Below the pieces are notes generated by a model, which saw nothing but the letters and a program-made list of their open reading frames with translations, ran no database searches and was not told the origin of the DNA. Below, in pieces: positions 1 to 6,609 of a stretch of 13,921 bases of DNA. Positions within the stretch are counted from its first letter, which is position 1; every line of letters begins with the position of its first letter. Position numbers and translations under genes: made by a program. This stretch comes from DASVXQ01 sp036392615 (GTDB lineage: Bacteria; Actinomycetota; CALGFH01): the NCBI GenBank assembly GCA_036392615.1, contig DASVXQ010000396.1:1-13921 (forward strand), in the 5' to 3' direction.

Positions 1-2
1 CG

Positions 3-551
3 GTCAACCCGGCGCGCGAGCTGGTCCGGCAGGCGGCCGCTGCGGCACCGGCGCAGCTGCGCGCCTCGATGATGCGGCGGGTCAGCTCGAACCGGCTGGA
101 GGCCCGGCTCGGCGCGGCCGTCGACGACGCGGTGGCCGCGGCGGTCGCGGAGGACTCGCGCGTGCCGCGCTCGTGGCTGTGGCCGCTGATCGGCGTGCTC
201 CAGGCGATCACCCTCGGCGCCGTCCTGCTGGGGCTCGGCTGGCTGGTGGTCCTGTGGCTGGCCGGGCAGGCGGGGGCCGACCTGCCGGACCTGCCCACGC
301 TCTGGGCGGTGCCGCTGCCGCTGGTGCTGATCGGCGGCGGCGTGGTCGCCGGCCTGGTGCTGGGCCGCCTGCTGGAGGCCAGCGCGGTGGTGGTCGGCCA
401 GCGCTGGGCGCGCCGCCTGACCCGTCGGCTCGACCGCGCCGTGTCCGCCGAGATGGAACGCGAGCTCCGCCGCCCCCTGTCCGAGATCGAGGCCACCCGC
501 AGCGAGCTGCTCGCCCGCCTCGGCGACCTCCGCGCCGCCGCCACCCGCTGA
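3..551 (+). CDS. C-terminal part of a membrane-anchored GTPase-like protein (5' end outside window)
   Basis: The reading frame is open from the first bases of the window, so the ATG at 69 is probably internal and the gene starts upstream. The visible 182 residues hold a helical Ala/Arg-rich segment, a first hydrophobic helix at about residues 58-87 (WLWPLIGVLQAITLG onward), an Asp/Pro linker, a second helix at about 101-124 (VPLPLVLIGGGVVAGLVLG), then a charged cytosolic coiled tail. This helix-linker-helix-tail layout is what I know from the C-terminus of actinobacterial 50S ribosome-binding or dynamin-like GTPases, but no G motif is visible here, so the family call is inference. The gene is convergent with the sigma factor gene, with only 18 bp between the two stop codons. 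Another two-helix membrane protein is possible. Confidence 0.6.
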   Translation, partial: VNPARELVRQAAAAAPAQLRASMMRRVSSNRLEARLGAAVDDAVAAAVAEDSRVPRSWLWPLIGVLQAITLGAVLLGLGWLVVLWLAGQAGADLPDLPTLWAVPLPLVLIGGGVVAGLVLGRLLEASAVVVGQRWARRLTRRLDRAVSAEMERELRRPLSEIEATRSELLARLGDLRAAATR

Positions 552-569
552 GCCCAGCTTCGCGGCCGG

Positions 570-1367
570 TCAGCAGCCGACCAGCTGGAAGCGCATGCGG
601 CCGAGCGCGCGGCGCAGCAGCCGCGAGACGTGCATCTGGGAGTAGCCGATCCGGGCGGCGATGGTGTCCTGGTCGAGGTCGTAGAAGAAGCGCAGCATGA
701 TCACCTTGCGCTCCAGCTCCGGCAGGCCGTCGATCAGGCTGTCCAGGGTGAGCAGGTCCTCCAGCTCCTCGCCGTCCTCCGGGGCGGGCAGCTGATCGCC
801 GAGCGAGCTGTCGGGGTCGTCGGTGGTCGGCTGGTCCAGCGAGATCCCGGCGCGGGTCTGGGCCGCCTGCATCGCCTCGAGCACCTCTTCGTCGTCGGCG
901 TTCAGCCGGACGCCCAGCTCGCCGGCGGTGGGCAGCCGGCCCAGCCGCTGGTGCAGCTCGTCGCTGAGCTTCAGCAGCCGCAGGGCGCGTTCCTTGACCG
1001 GCCGGGGCACCCGTACCCGCCAGCTGGTGTCCCGCAGGTAGCGCTTGAGCTCCCCGTCGACGCAGGCCACCGCGAAGGGGGGGAAGGTCGCGCCCTTGTC
1101 CGGATCGAAGCGGTCGACCGCGGCGACCAGCGCGGCGCGGGCGGTCTGCATCAGGTCGTCCTGGGTCGTCCCGCGGCTGTGGCGGTACCGTTCGGCGAGC
1201 CGGTCGGCCAGGCCGAGGTACGCCAGGATGATCCGCTCGCGCAGGTCGGGGTCGCGGGTGCTGGCGTAGTCGCGCAGCCATCCGTCCACGGTGCTCGCCG
1301 CCGCATGGTCGCCCGGCCGGACGTCCGCCACCTGGATGGAGGGAAGCTGCCAAGTGATCGTGGACAC
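570..1367 (-). CDS. RNA polymerase sigma factor, SigB/SigF/SigG (group 3) type
   Basis: Directs RNA polymerase to stress or developmental promoters. The 265-residue product has region 2 at about 36-118, with DLMQTARAALVAAVDRFDP and the LRDTSWRVRVPRPVKE segment typical of this subfamily, region 3 at about 119-195, and region 4 with helix-turn-helix at about 233-254 (DQDTIAARIGYSQMHVSRLL). The frame stays open upstream to an ATG at 1475, but the GTG at 1367 is chosen because AGGAG lies 6 nt before it and because the extra 36 residues look unlike a sigma N-terminus. Group 3 sigma factors are usually encoded beside anti-sigma and anti-anti-sigma genes. Neither neighbour here is one, so this looks like an orphan. 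A promoter matching its own class lies upstream, suggesting autoregulation. The exact paralogue (SigB, F or G) cannot be told from sequence alone. Confidence 0.9.
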   Translation of the reverse strand: MSTITWQLPSIQVADVRPGDHAAASTVDGWLRDYASTRDPDLRERIILAYLGLADRLAERYRHSRGTTQDDLMQTARAALVAAVDRFDPDKGATFPPFAVACVDGELKRYLRDTSWRVRVPRPVKERALRLLKLSDELHQRLGRLPTAGELGVRLNADDEEVLEAMQAAQTRAGISLDQPTTDDPDSSLGDQLPAPEDGEELEDLLTLDSLIDGLPELERKVIMLRFFYDLDQDTIAARIGYSQMHVSRLLRRALGRMRFQLVGC

Positions 1368-1373
1368 CAGACA

Positions 1374-1378
1374 CTCCT
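1374..1378 (-). promoter_or_regulatory. Shine-Dalgarno AGGAG fixing the sigma factor start
   Basis: On the minus strand AGGAG stands 6 nt before the GTG at 1367. No comparable site was seen before the more distant ATG at 1475. This decides the shorter, 265-residue start. Confidence 0.7.
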
Positions 1379-1437
1379 GTGCTCTGGTCGTCCACGGGGG
1401 CTGGGCAGACGAGGGTGATTCGTTTCCTTCCGCGCGT

Positions 1438-1462
1438 GTTCCCGCTATGCCGGCGCGCAAAC
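1438..1462 (-). promoter_or_regulatory. Candidate SigB/SigF-class promoter of the sigma factor gene
   Basis: Minus strand GTTT (1462-1459), a 15-nt spacer, then GGGAAC (1443-1438). Group 3 sigma factors of actinobacteria recognise GTTT-like -35 and GGGTA/GGGAA-like -10 elements separated by about 14-16 nt. The site lies about 70 nt before the GTG start. The match is seen; the function and autoregulation are inference. Confidence 0.4.
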
Positions 1463-1528
1463 ACTTCGGACCCAAACCGTCCGTATTCTTCCCGCGCCGT
1501 CGCGGTCGGGCGGTAAGGTGGCTGCGCC

Positions 1529-1930
1529 ATGGCCTCCACCGCTGACCCGCGCGTCGACGCGTACATCGACGCCCTGCCCGAGTGGCAGCAGGCGATCTGC
1601 CGCGAGGTGCGCGAGCTGGTCCACGCCGCCGACCCGGAGGTCGGCGAGACCATCAAGCGCACCAGGCAGCCGTACTTCGTCCTCCAGGGGAACGTCTGCG
1701 CGCTGCTGGCGGCGAAGGACCACGTCAACGTGTTCCTCTACGACGGCGGCATGGTCCCCGACCCCGAGGGCATCATCACCGCCGGCCACGACAACAAGAC
1801 CGCCCGCACGGTGGCGTTCCGCCAGGGCGAGACCATCAACGCCCCGGCGCTGACGGCCATGCTCCGACAGATCATCGCCAACAACCGCGCCGGCGGCTGG
1901 CGCAAGCTCAAGCGCGACCGCGAGGGCTGA
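1529..1930 (+). CDS. DUF1801 (YdhG-like) domain protein
   Basis: A 133-residue single-domain protein. The sequence follows the DUF1801 pattern: an N-terminal helix with DAYIDALPEWQQAICREVR, then EVGETIKRTRQPYFVL, a central strand pair with VNVFLYDGG, and a C-terminal helix ending in basic residues (GGWRKLKRD). Proteins of this family are small, cytosolic and alpha/beta. Their biochemical role is unsettled, and a YdhG-type iron-handling role has been suggested for some. The ATG at 1529 is preceded by AAGGTG with 8 nt spacing. It is transcribed away from the sigma factor gene, and the 161 bp between the two starts must hold both promoters. It could belong to a general-stress regulon because of that neighbour, but this is inference. 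The next gene starts about 110 bp downstream, so linkage is uncertain. Confidence 0.8.
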   Translation: MASTADPRVDAYIDALPEWQQAICREVRELVHAADPEVGETIKRTRQPYFVLQGNVCALLAAKDHVNVFLYDGGMVPDPEGIITAGHDNKTARTVAFRQGETINAPALTAMLRQIIANNRAGGWRKLKRDREG

Positions 1931-2027
1931 GGCGGGCGGTGCCGCGCCGCCTCGCGCCCCGGCAAATCAGTTGCCTCGGGGGCGACGATCTGGTGCACTC
2001 CAGGCACCGCCCGTTCGAGCAGCCAGC

Positions 2028-2033
2028 GAGGAG
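2028..2033 (+). promoter_or_regulatory. Strong Shine-Dalgarno GAGGAG before a short upstream ORF
   Basis: GAGGAG is followed by 7 nt and then the ATG at 2041. It is a better-spaced site than the one in front of the downstream ribosomal protection gene, which suggests that the short ORF is really translated. Confidence 0.5.
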
Positions 2034-2040
2034 CCCTGAG

Positions 2041-2148
2041 ATGCCCGCAGCGTCCATGTCGTTCCGAAGGTGGATCGCCTATCTCGAGGACATGACGCGT
2101 TGTGGGTACGTTGAACCTGGGGATCCTCGCACATGTCGACGCCGGTAA
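2041..2148 (+). CDS. 35-residue putative leader peptide overlapping the ribosomal protection gene
   Basis: ATG at 2041 to TAA at 2146-2148, in a different frame from the downstream gene and overlapping its first 47 nt. The peptide begins MPAASMSFRRWIAYLEDMTR and ends in an Arg-rich tail (TCRRR). It has no recognisable domain. The start has a near-ideal Shine-Dalgarno, and the GAGGA that would serve the ribosomal protection gene (2086-2090) lies within this ORF, so ribosomes on the leader would cover that site. Tet(M)-type genes are known to have short leader peptides used in attenuation, although those do not overlap the gene start in this way. A regulatory uORF is the best reading. A chance ORF cannot be excluded. 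Confidence 0.4.
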   Translation: MPAASMSFRRWIAYLEDMTRCGYVEPGDPRTCRRR

Positions 2149-4099
2149 GACCAGCCTGACCGAGCGGCTGCTGTACGCCGCCGGGGTCATCGACCAGGTC
2201 GGCAGCGTCGACGACGGCAGCACCCAGACCGATTCGCTGGCGCTGGAGCGCCAGCGTGGCCTGACCATCAAGTCGGCGGTGGTGTCGTTCGCCATCGGCG
2301 ACGTCACCGTCAACCTGATCGACACGCCCGGCCACCCGGACTTCATCGCCGAGGTCGAGCGCGTGCTGAGCGTGCTCGACGGCGCCGTGCTGGTCGTCTC
2401 CGCCGTGGAGGGCGTGCAGGCGCAGACCCGCATCCTGATGCGGACGCTGCGGCGGCTGCGCATTCCCACGCTGCTCTTCGTCAACAAGGTCGACCGCGGC
2501 GGCGCCCGATACGACGGCGTGCTGCGCGACGTCGCCGAGAAGCTGACCCCCGCGATCGTTGCGATGGGCACGGTGGAGCGGCTCGGCACCCGCGCGGCCT
2601 CGGTCGCCCCGGCGGACGGCGACGGGTTCGCCGGCAGCCTGGTCGACCTGCTCGCCGACCACGACGACGCGCTGCTGGCCCACTACCTGGACGACGGGAC
2701 CCGGCTCAGCCAGCGTCGGCTGCGGGCCGAGCTGGTGGCGCAGACCCGGCGGGCGCTGGTCCATCCGGTGTTCTTCGGCTCGGCGATCACCGGTGCCGGC
2801 CTGGAGGCGCTGATGGCCGGGATCGCGGAGCTCCTGCCGGCGGCCGAAGGCGACCCCGACGGGCCTGCCGCGGGCACGGTCTTCAAGGTCGAGCGCGGTC
2901 CGGCGGGCGAGAAGATCGCCTACGTGCGGATGCTCTCCGGAGCGGTGCGGGCTCGGGACCGGCTCGAGCTCCGCGGCGGCCAGCGGGCCAAGGTCACCGC
3001 GATCAGCGTGTTCGAGCACGGCGCGGCCGTGCCGCGCCCCTTGGTCGCCGCGGGCCAGATCGGCAAGCTCTGGGGGCTCGGCGACGTCCGCATCGGCGAC
3101 ACCGTCGGCGCCGCACCGGCGCCGACGGAGCGGCACCACTTCGCCCCGCCGACCCTGGAGACGGTGGTGGTGCCGCGCCAGCCCGGCGAGCGGGGCAGGC
3201 TGCACGCCGCCCTCGCCCAGCTCGCCGAGCAGGACCCGCTGATCGACCTGCGGCAGGACGACCTCCGCCAGGAGCTCTCGGTGTCGCTCTACGGCGAGGT
3301 CCAGAAGGAGGTCATCCAGGCGACCCTGGCCGACGAGTTCGGTCTCGAGGTGACCTTCCGCGAGTCGACCACCATCTGCATCGAGCGCCCGGCCGGCACG
3401 GGCGCGGCCGTCGAGCACATCAGCAAGGCGCCCAACCCGTTCCTGGCGACCGTGGGGCTCCGGGTCGAGCCGGCGCCGGTCGGCACCGGCGTGCGCTACC
3501 GGCTGGAGGTCGAGCTCGGCTCGCTGCCGCTCGCCTTTCACAAGGCGGTCGAGGAGACCGTCGAGCGGACGCTGCTCCAGGGCGTCCACGGCTGGCGGGT
3601 GACCGACTGCGTGGTGACCATGACCCACTCCGACTACTGGGCGCGGCAGAGCCACGCCCACGGCACCTTCGACAAGAGCATGTCGAGCACCGCGGGCGAC
3701 TTCCGCAACCTCACCCCGCTGGTGCTGCTGCGCGCGCTCCAGCAGGCCGGCACCAGGGTGTACGAGCCGATGCACCGCTTCCACCTGGAGATCCCGGCGG
3801 ACACCTTCGGGCCGATCCTGCCCCTGCTGGCGGCGCACCGGGCGGTCCCAGGGACGCCGTCGGTCCGTGGCTCGATCTGCCTGCTGGAGGGCGAGATCCC
3901 GGCGGCGCGGGTGCACCGGCTCCAGCAGCGGCTCCCGGCCCTGAGCCGCGGCGAGGGCGTGCTGGAATCGGCGTTCGACCGCTACCAGCCGGTCCGCGGC
4001 GCCGTCCCGACCCGCCCGCGCTCGGACCACAATCCACTGAACCGCAAGGAGTACCTGCTGCACGTGCTGCGGCGGGTCGGGAGCCCGACAGGAGGGTGA
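2102..4099 (+). CDS. Tet/Otr-type ribosomal protection protein (EF-G-like GTPase)
   Basis: A 665-residue translational GTPase that would bind the ribosome and dislodge tetracycline, or act on stalled ribosomes. Visible elements: G1 AHVDAGKT (10-17), RGLTI in switch I (52-56), G3 DTPGH (74-78), G4 NKVD (128-131), G5 SA (227-228), then EF-G-like domains II-V, including the family signature GEVQKEVI (398-405) and the C-terminal LEGEIPA (595-601). Length matches Tet(M)/Otr(A) (about 640-665), not EF-G (about 700). The GTG at 2102 is the only reasonable start: an in-frame TGA stands at 2093-2095, GAGGA lies 11 nt upstream, and the N-terminus GTLNLGILAHVDAGKTSL fits the family. The domain IV tip loop (about 511-533) carries an insertion compared with Tet(M). 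It is followed almost directly by an aminotransferase gene. Whether it gives tetracycline resistance is not shown by sequence. Confidence 0.88.
   Translation: MGTLNLGILAHVDAGKTSLTERLLYAAGVIDQVGSVDDGSTQTDSLALERQRGLTIKSAVVSFAIGDVTVNLIDTPGHPDFIAEVERVLSVLDGAVLVVSAVEGVQAQTRILMRTLRRLRIPTLLFVNKVDRGGARYDGVLRDVAEKLTPAIVAMGTVERLGTRAASVAPADGDGFAGSLVDLLADHDDALLAHYLDDGTRLSQRRLRAELVAQTRRALVHPVFFGSAITGAGLEALMAGIAELLPAAEGDPDGPAAGTVFKVERGPAGEKIAYVRMLSGAVRARDRLELRGGQRAKVTAISVFEHGAAVPRPLVAAGQIGKLWGLGDVRIGDTVGAAPAPTERHHFAPPTLETVVVPRQPGERGRLHAALAQLAEQDPLIDLRQDDLRQELSVSLYGEVQKEVIQATLADEFGLEVTFRESTTICIERPAGTGAAVEHISKAPNPFLATVGLRVEPAPVGTGVRYRLEVELGSLPLAFHKAVEETVERTLLQGVHGWRVTDCVVTMTHSDYWARQSHAHGTFDKSMSSTAGDFRNLTPLVLLRALQQAGTRVYEPMHRFHLEIPADTFGPILPLLAAHRAVPGTPSVRGSICLLEGEIPAARVHRLQQRLPALSRGEGVLESAFDRYQPVRGAVPTRPRSDHNPLNRKEYLLHVLRRVGSPTGG
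4090..4095 (+). promoter_or_regulatory. Shine-Dalgarno AGGAGG deciding the aminotransferase start
   Basis: AGGAGG touches the GTG at 4096, leaving no spacer, but lies 6 nt before the GTG at 4102. The second GTG is therefore the more likely start. The site sits inside the last codons of the upstream gene, consistent with translational coupling. Confidence 0.6.
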
Positions 4100-4101
4100 G
4101 C

Positions 4102-4854
4102 GTGACCCGTATCGAGATCGACGGCGCGCCGGCGACGCCCGAGCGGCTCTGGGAGACCACCTCCGGCTATGGCCACTTCACCGCCATGCAGGTGCGCGAC
4201 GGCGGCACGCGCGGGCTCGGGCTGCACCTGCGGCGGCTGCGGGACGCCAACCGCGAGGCGTTCGGCGCCGAGCTCGACGGCGACCGCGTGCGCGCCCTGA
4301 TCCGCCACGCGCTCGGCGGCACCAGGGACGCCTCGGTCCGCGTCCACCTCTACGAGGGCGAGGGCGAGCCGGTCACGGTGGTCACCGTCAAGGGGCCGGC
4401 CGAGATGGCCTCGCCGCAGCGCCTGCGCACGGCCCGCTACCAGCGCCCGCGGCCGCACATCAAGCACGTCGTCACCGAGCAGGGCTTCCACCGGCGCGAA
4501 GCGCGGGCGGCGGGATTCGACGACGCGCTGCTGCTGGGCCCGGACGGGCTGGTGGCAGAGACCACGCTGGCCAACATCGGGTTCTTCGACGGTGCGACGG
4601 TGGTGTGGCCGGACGCGCCGATGCTGCACGGCATCACCATGCAACTGCTGGAGCGCGAGCTGGCGGAAGGCGCGCCGGCGCGGCGGGCCGCCGTGCGCCC
4701 GGCGGACATCGCCGCGCTCGACGGCGCCTTCGTCTCCAGCGCCCGCGGCATCGGCGTCGTCACCGCGGTCGACGGCCTGCGGCTGCCCGCCGAGCCCAAG
4801 GGCATGCGCGCGCTGGCCGAAACCTGGGCCCTGCTGCCCTGGGACAGGATCTAG
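4102..4854 (+). CDS. Class IV (fold type IV) PLP-dependent aminotransferase or lyase-like protein
   Basis: A 250-residue protein of the branched-chain aminotransferase / D-amino-acid aminotransferase / aminodeoxychorismate lyase superfamily. Numbering from the GTG at 4102, the PLP-binding lysine is probably K121 in HIKHVVTEQG, followed by RREARAAGFDDALLLG and the cofactor-binding glutamate E153 in LVAETTLANIGFF, and the phosphate-binding HGIT near 177-179. Length is at the short end of the family (usually about 270-300), and the N-terminal domain is compact. The start is set by AGGAGG, giving a 2-nt gap after the stop of the ribosomal protection gene, so the two are probably co-transcribed and coupled. 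Substrate cannot be read from the sequence. It is not obviously BCAT because the usual NYL-type motif after the lysine is replaced by HVVTEQGF. Confidence 0.8.
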   Translation: MTRIEIDGAPATPERLWETTSGYGHFTAMQVRDGGTRGLGLHLRRLRDANREAFGAELDGDRVRALIRHALGGTRDASVRVHLYEGEGEPVTVVTVKGPAEMASPQRLRTARYQRPRPHIKHVVTEQGFHRREARAAGFDDALLLGPDGLVAETTLANIGFFDGATVVWPDAPMLHGITMQLLERELAEGAPARRAAVRPADIAALDGAFVSSARGIGVVTAVDGLRLPAEPKGMRALAETWALLPWDRI

Positions 4855-4902
4855 CGGCGGCCAGGTCGCGAGCCGAGGCTCCCGCCCCCCGCGACCGCCG
4901 CT
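4853..4902. terminator. Imperfect hairpin between convergent genes, probable bidirectional terminator
   Basis: AGCGGCGG (4853-4860) plus TCGCG (4866-4870) pair with the arm CGCGACCGCCGCT (4890-4902), giving 8 + 5 bp with a 5-nt bulge and a loop of about 19 nt. It overlaps the aminotransferase stop codon and lies before the end of the convergent gene at 4916. No U-tract is present, which is common for high-GC terminators. Confidence 0.4.
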
Positions 4903-4915
4903 CCCGTCGGCCGCC

Positions 4916-5359
4916 TCAGCGGCGGAGGTACCTGGGAATGGGGAGCTCCTCACCGCGCCAGCGGGAGATGTCCTCGGTGGCCAGACGGCCGAAGAAGTTC
5001 ATGAAGTGCGCGCCGGCGGCGCCCAGGATCCGCTTGGCGCGGTCGCGCTCCTCCATGCGCGGGGCCTGCACCGCGACCACCGTGCGGCCGTGGCGCAGCG
5101 CGGCCTCATAGACGACCAGGTCGACCATCTGGTCGGTCTGGGTGAACTGCAGGACGCGCCAGGCCTTGCGCGCCAGCCCGCTCGCCTTGCCGAGGCTGTC
5201 GATCCGCTCGGCGTCCTCGTCCCCGCGCAGCACCGCGATCGCCTCCGGGCCGAAGCCGGCCTCGGCGAGCTCCTCGCTCGCCCTGGCGGCGGCCTCCGCG
5301 TCGTCGAAGACCGCCATCAGGCGGTTCACCGTCGCCACCTTCTGTCGCCGCGTCGCCAT
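4916..5359 (-). CDS. Small conserved-looking protein of unknown function (general-stress-protein-like fold)
   Basis: A 147-residue soluble protein without signal peptide or membrane segment. An N-terminal beta-alpha-beta pattern (VNRLMAVFDDAEAAARASEEL, then AGFGPEAIAVLRGDE) is followed by a region with SGLARKAWRVLQFTQTDQ and a second alpha/beta half ending in RTVVAVQAPRMEERDRAKRI. It closes with an aromatic/basic tail (NFFGRLATEDISRW...IPRYLRR). This duplicated sandwich pattern resembles small stress proteins of the YflT / general stress protein 17M kind in actinobacteria, but I do not firmly recognise the family. The ATG at 5359 has a GGAAAG-like site 5-6 nt upstream. It is separated by 137 bp from the dehydrogenase gene upstream on the same strand and is convergent with the aminotransferase. 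Confidence 0.65.
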   Translation of the reverse strand: MATRRQKVATVNRLMAVFDDAEAAARASEELAEAGFGPEAIAVLRGDEDAERIDSLGKASGLARKAWRVLQFTQTDQMVDLVVYEAALRHGRTVVAVQAPRMEERDRAKRILGAAGAHFMNFFGRLATEDISRWRGEELPIPRYLRR

Positions 5360-5455
5360 CGCAGCTTTCCGCCCATCCGCCGGCGCCAGGGTCCGGCCCA
5401 GGCCGGATGGTACCGTCCACCAGCGGCGCTGTATACGAGGCGCCCAGGCCGGGGG

Positions 5456-5505
5456 GGCTGGCTCAGGTCGGCTCCCGCCCCGTTCCCGCGGCTGGCTCAG
5501 GTCGG
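5456..5505. repeat. 16-bp direct repeat, two copies
   Basis: GGCTGGCTCAGGTCGG occurs at 5456-5471 and again at 5490-5505, a 34-bp period. The second copy covers the stop codon of the dehydrogenase gene; the first is in the intergenic gap. This could be a local duplication or paired binding sites. No function is evident. Confidence 0.5.
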
Positions 5506-6558
5506 GTGGGCGCCCGGCTCGTGGCGGCCGGCGGCCATGCGCTCCTCGGCCATGCGGTCGGCGGTGACCGCCGGCGGCTCGCCGGCCGCGGCCGCGGCCT
5601 CCAGCAGGCGCCTGGTGGTGTCGAAGATCCCCGCGACCCGCTCGCGCACCCGCTGCTCGTCGTAGCCCTGGTACTCGTCGGCGACGTGGATCAGCCCGCC
5701 GGCGTTGACCACGTAGTCGGGCACGTAGAGGATCCCGCGGTCCTCCAGCGTCTTGGCGATCTCCGGCCGGTCCAGCTGGTTGTTGGCGCCGCCGCAGACG
5801 ATCCGCGCGCGCAGCTGGTCGACCGTCTGGTCGTTCAGCGCGCCGCCGAGCGCGCAGGGCGCGAACACGTCCAGGTCGGCGGCCGCCAGCGCGTCCACCT
5901 CCACGACCTCGACGCCCCCGTCCAGCGCGCGGGCGCGCTCGACCGCCCCGGGGTCGACGTCGCAGACCGCCAGGCGCGCCCCCTCGGCGACCAGCAGCTC
6001 CGCCAGGCGGAAGCCGACCTTGCCCACCCCGGCGATCCCGATCCGCCTGCCGGCCAGCGACGTCGACCCCCAGATCGCCTCCGCGGCGGCGAGCATGCCC
6101 TGGTGGACGCCGGCGGCGGTGGGCACCGACGAGTCGCCGCCGGCGTAGGCGGCCCGCGGCCGCCCGCTCACATAGCGGGTCTCCCGGGCGATCACCTCCA
6201 TGTCCTCGCCCCGCGTGCCGACGTCGCAGGCGGTGATGTAGCGGCCCCCGAGCGAGTCGACGTAGCGGCCGTAGGCGCGCAGCAACCGCTCGGTCTTGTC
6301 GGTGGCCGGGTCGCCGAGGATGACCGCCTTGCCGCCGCCGAGGTCCAGGCCGGCGCAGGCCGCCTTGTAGGCCATCGCTCGCGACAGGTCCAGGGCGTCC
6401 GCCACGGCGTCCTCGTCGGAGGCGTAGGCGTGGAACCGGGTCCCGCCGATCGCGGGCCCGAGCGCGGTCGAGTAGATCGCGATCACGGCGCGCAGGCCGG
6501 CCTGGCGGTTCGAGCAGAACACCACCTGCTCGTGATCGTCGGGAAAGATGCCGAGCAT
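5497..6558 (-). CDS. Glu/Leu/Phe/Val dehydrogenase family protein, probable valine/leucine dehydrogenase
   Basis: NAD-dependent oxidative deamination of a branched-chain amino acid to its 2-oxo acid, a cytosolic catabolic step. The 353 residues match the family length. Visible parts: HEQVVFCSNRQAGLRAVIAI (9-28), TALGPAIGGTR (31-41), YK (K65) and the catalytic lysine K77 in LDLGGGKAVI, the conserved aspartate D112 in TACDVGT, a Rossmann loop GIAGVGKVG (174-182), and PDYVVNAGG near the C-terminus. Several blocks recall Streptomyces valine dehydrogenase, but Leu, Val and Phe preference cannot be separated by eye. The ATG at 6558 is used; GGAGG lies about 12 nt upstream, rather distant. The cupin gene ends 51 bp upstream on the same strand, so the two are probably one transcript. 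Confidence 0.88.
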   Translation of the reverse strand: MLGIFPDDHEQVVFCSNRQAGLRAVIAIYSTALGPAIGGTRFHAYASDEDAVADALDLSRAMAYKAACAGLDLGGGKAVILGDPATDKTERLLRAYGRYVDSLGGRYITACDVGTRGEDMEVIARETRYVSGRPRAAYAGGDSSVPTAAGVHQGMLAAAEAIWGSTSLAGRRIGIAGVGKVGFRLAELLVAEGARLAVCDVDPGAVERARALDGGVEVVEVDALAAADLDVFAPCALGGALNDQTVDQLRARIVCGGANNQLDRPEIAKTLEDRGILYVPDYVVNAGGLIHVADEYQGYDEQRVRERVAGIFDTTRRLLEAAAAAGEPPAVTADRMAEERMAAGRHEPGAHPT

Positions 6559-6609
6559 GGTCAGGTCAGACCTCCGTCCGCGCGTTCCGGCGCCGCTGCC
6601 GGCGCATGG

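Noticed and set aside
1484..1489. TATTCT as a possible -10 for the DUF1801 gene
   Set aside because: No acceptable -35 at 16-18 nt, so not listed as a promoter.
208..1728. Long minus-strand open frame overlapping the sigma factor gene and its neighbours
   Set aside because: Arg/Pro/Gly-rich shadow frame without any domain; sigma regions 2 and 4 are in another frame.
1967..4063. Very long open frame on the minus strand opposite the ribosomal protection gene
   Set aside because: It is a product of GC-rich third codon positions in the real gene; its translation is low-complexity and has no domain, while the plus strand has a complete GTPase.
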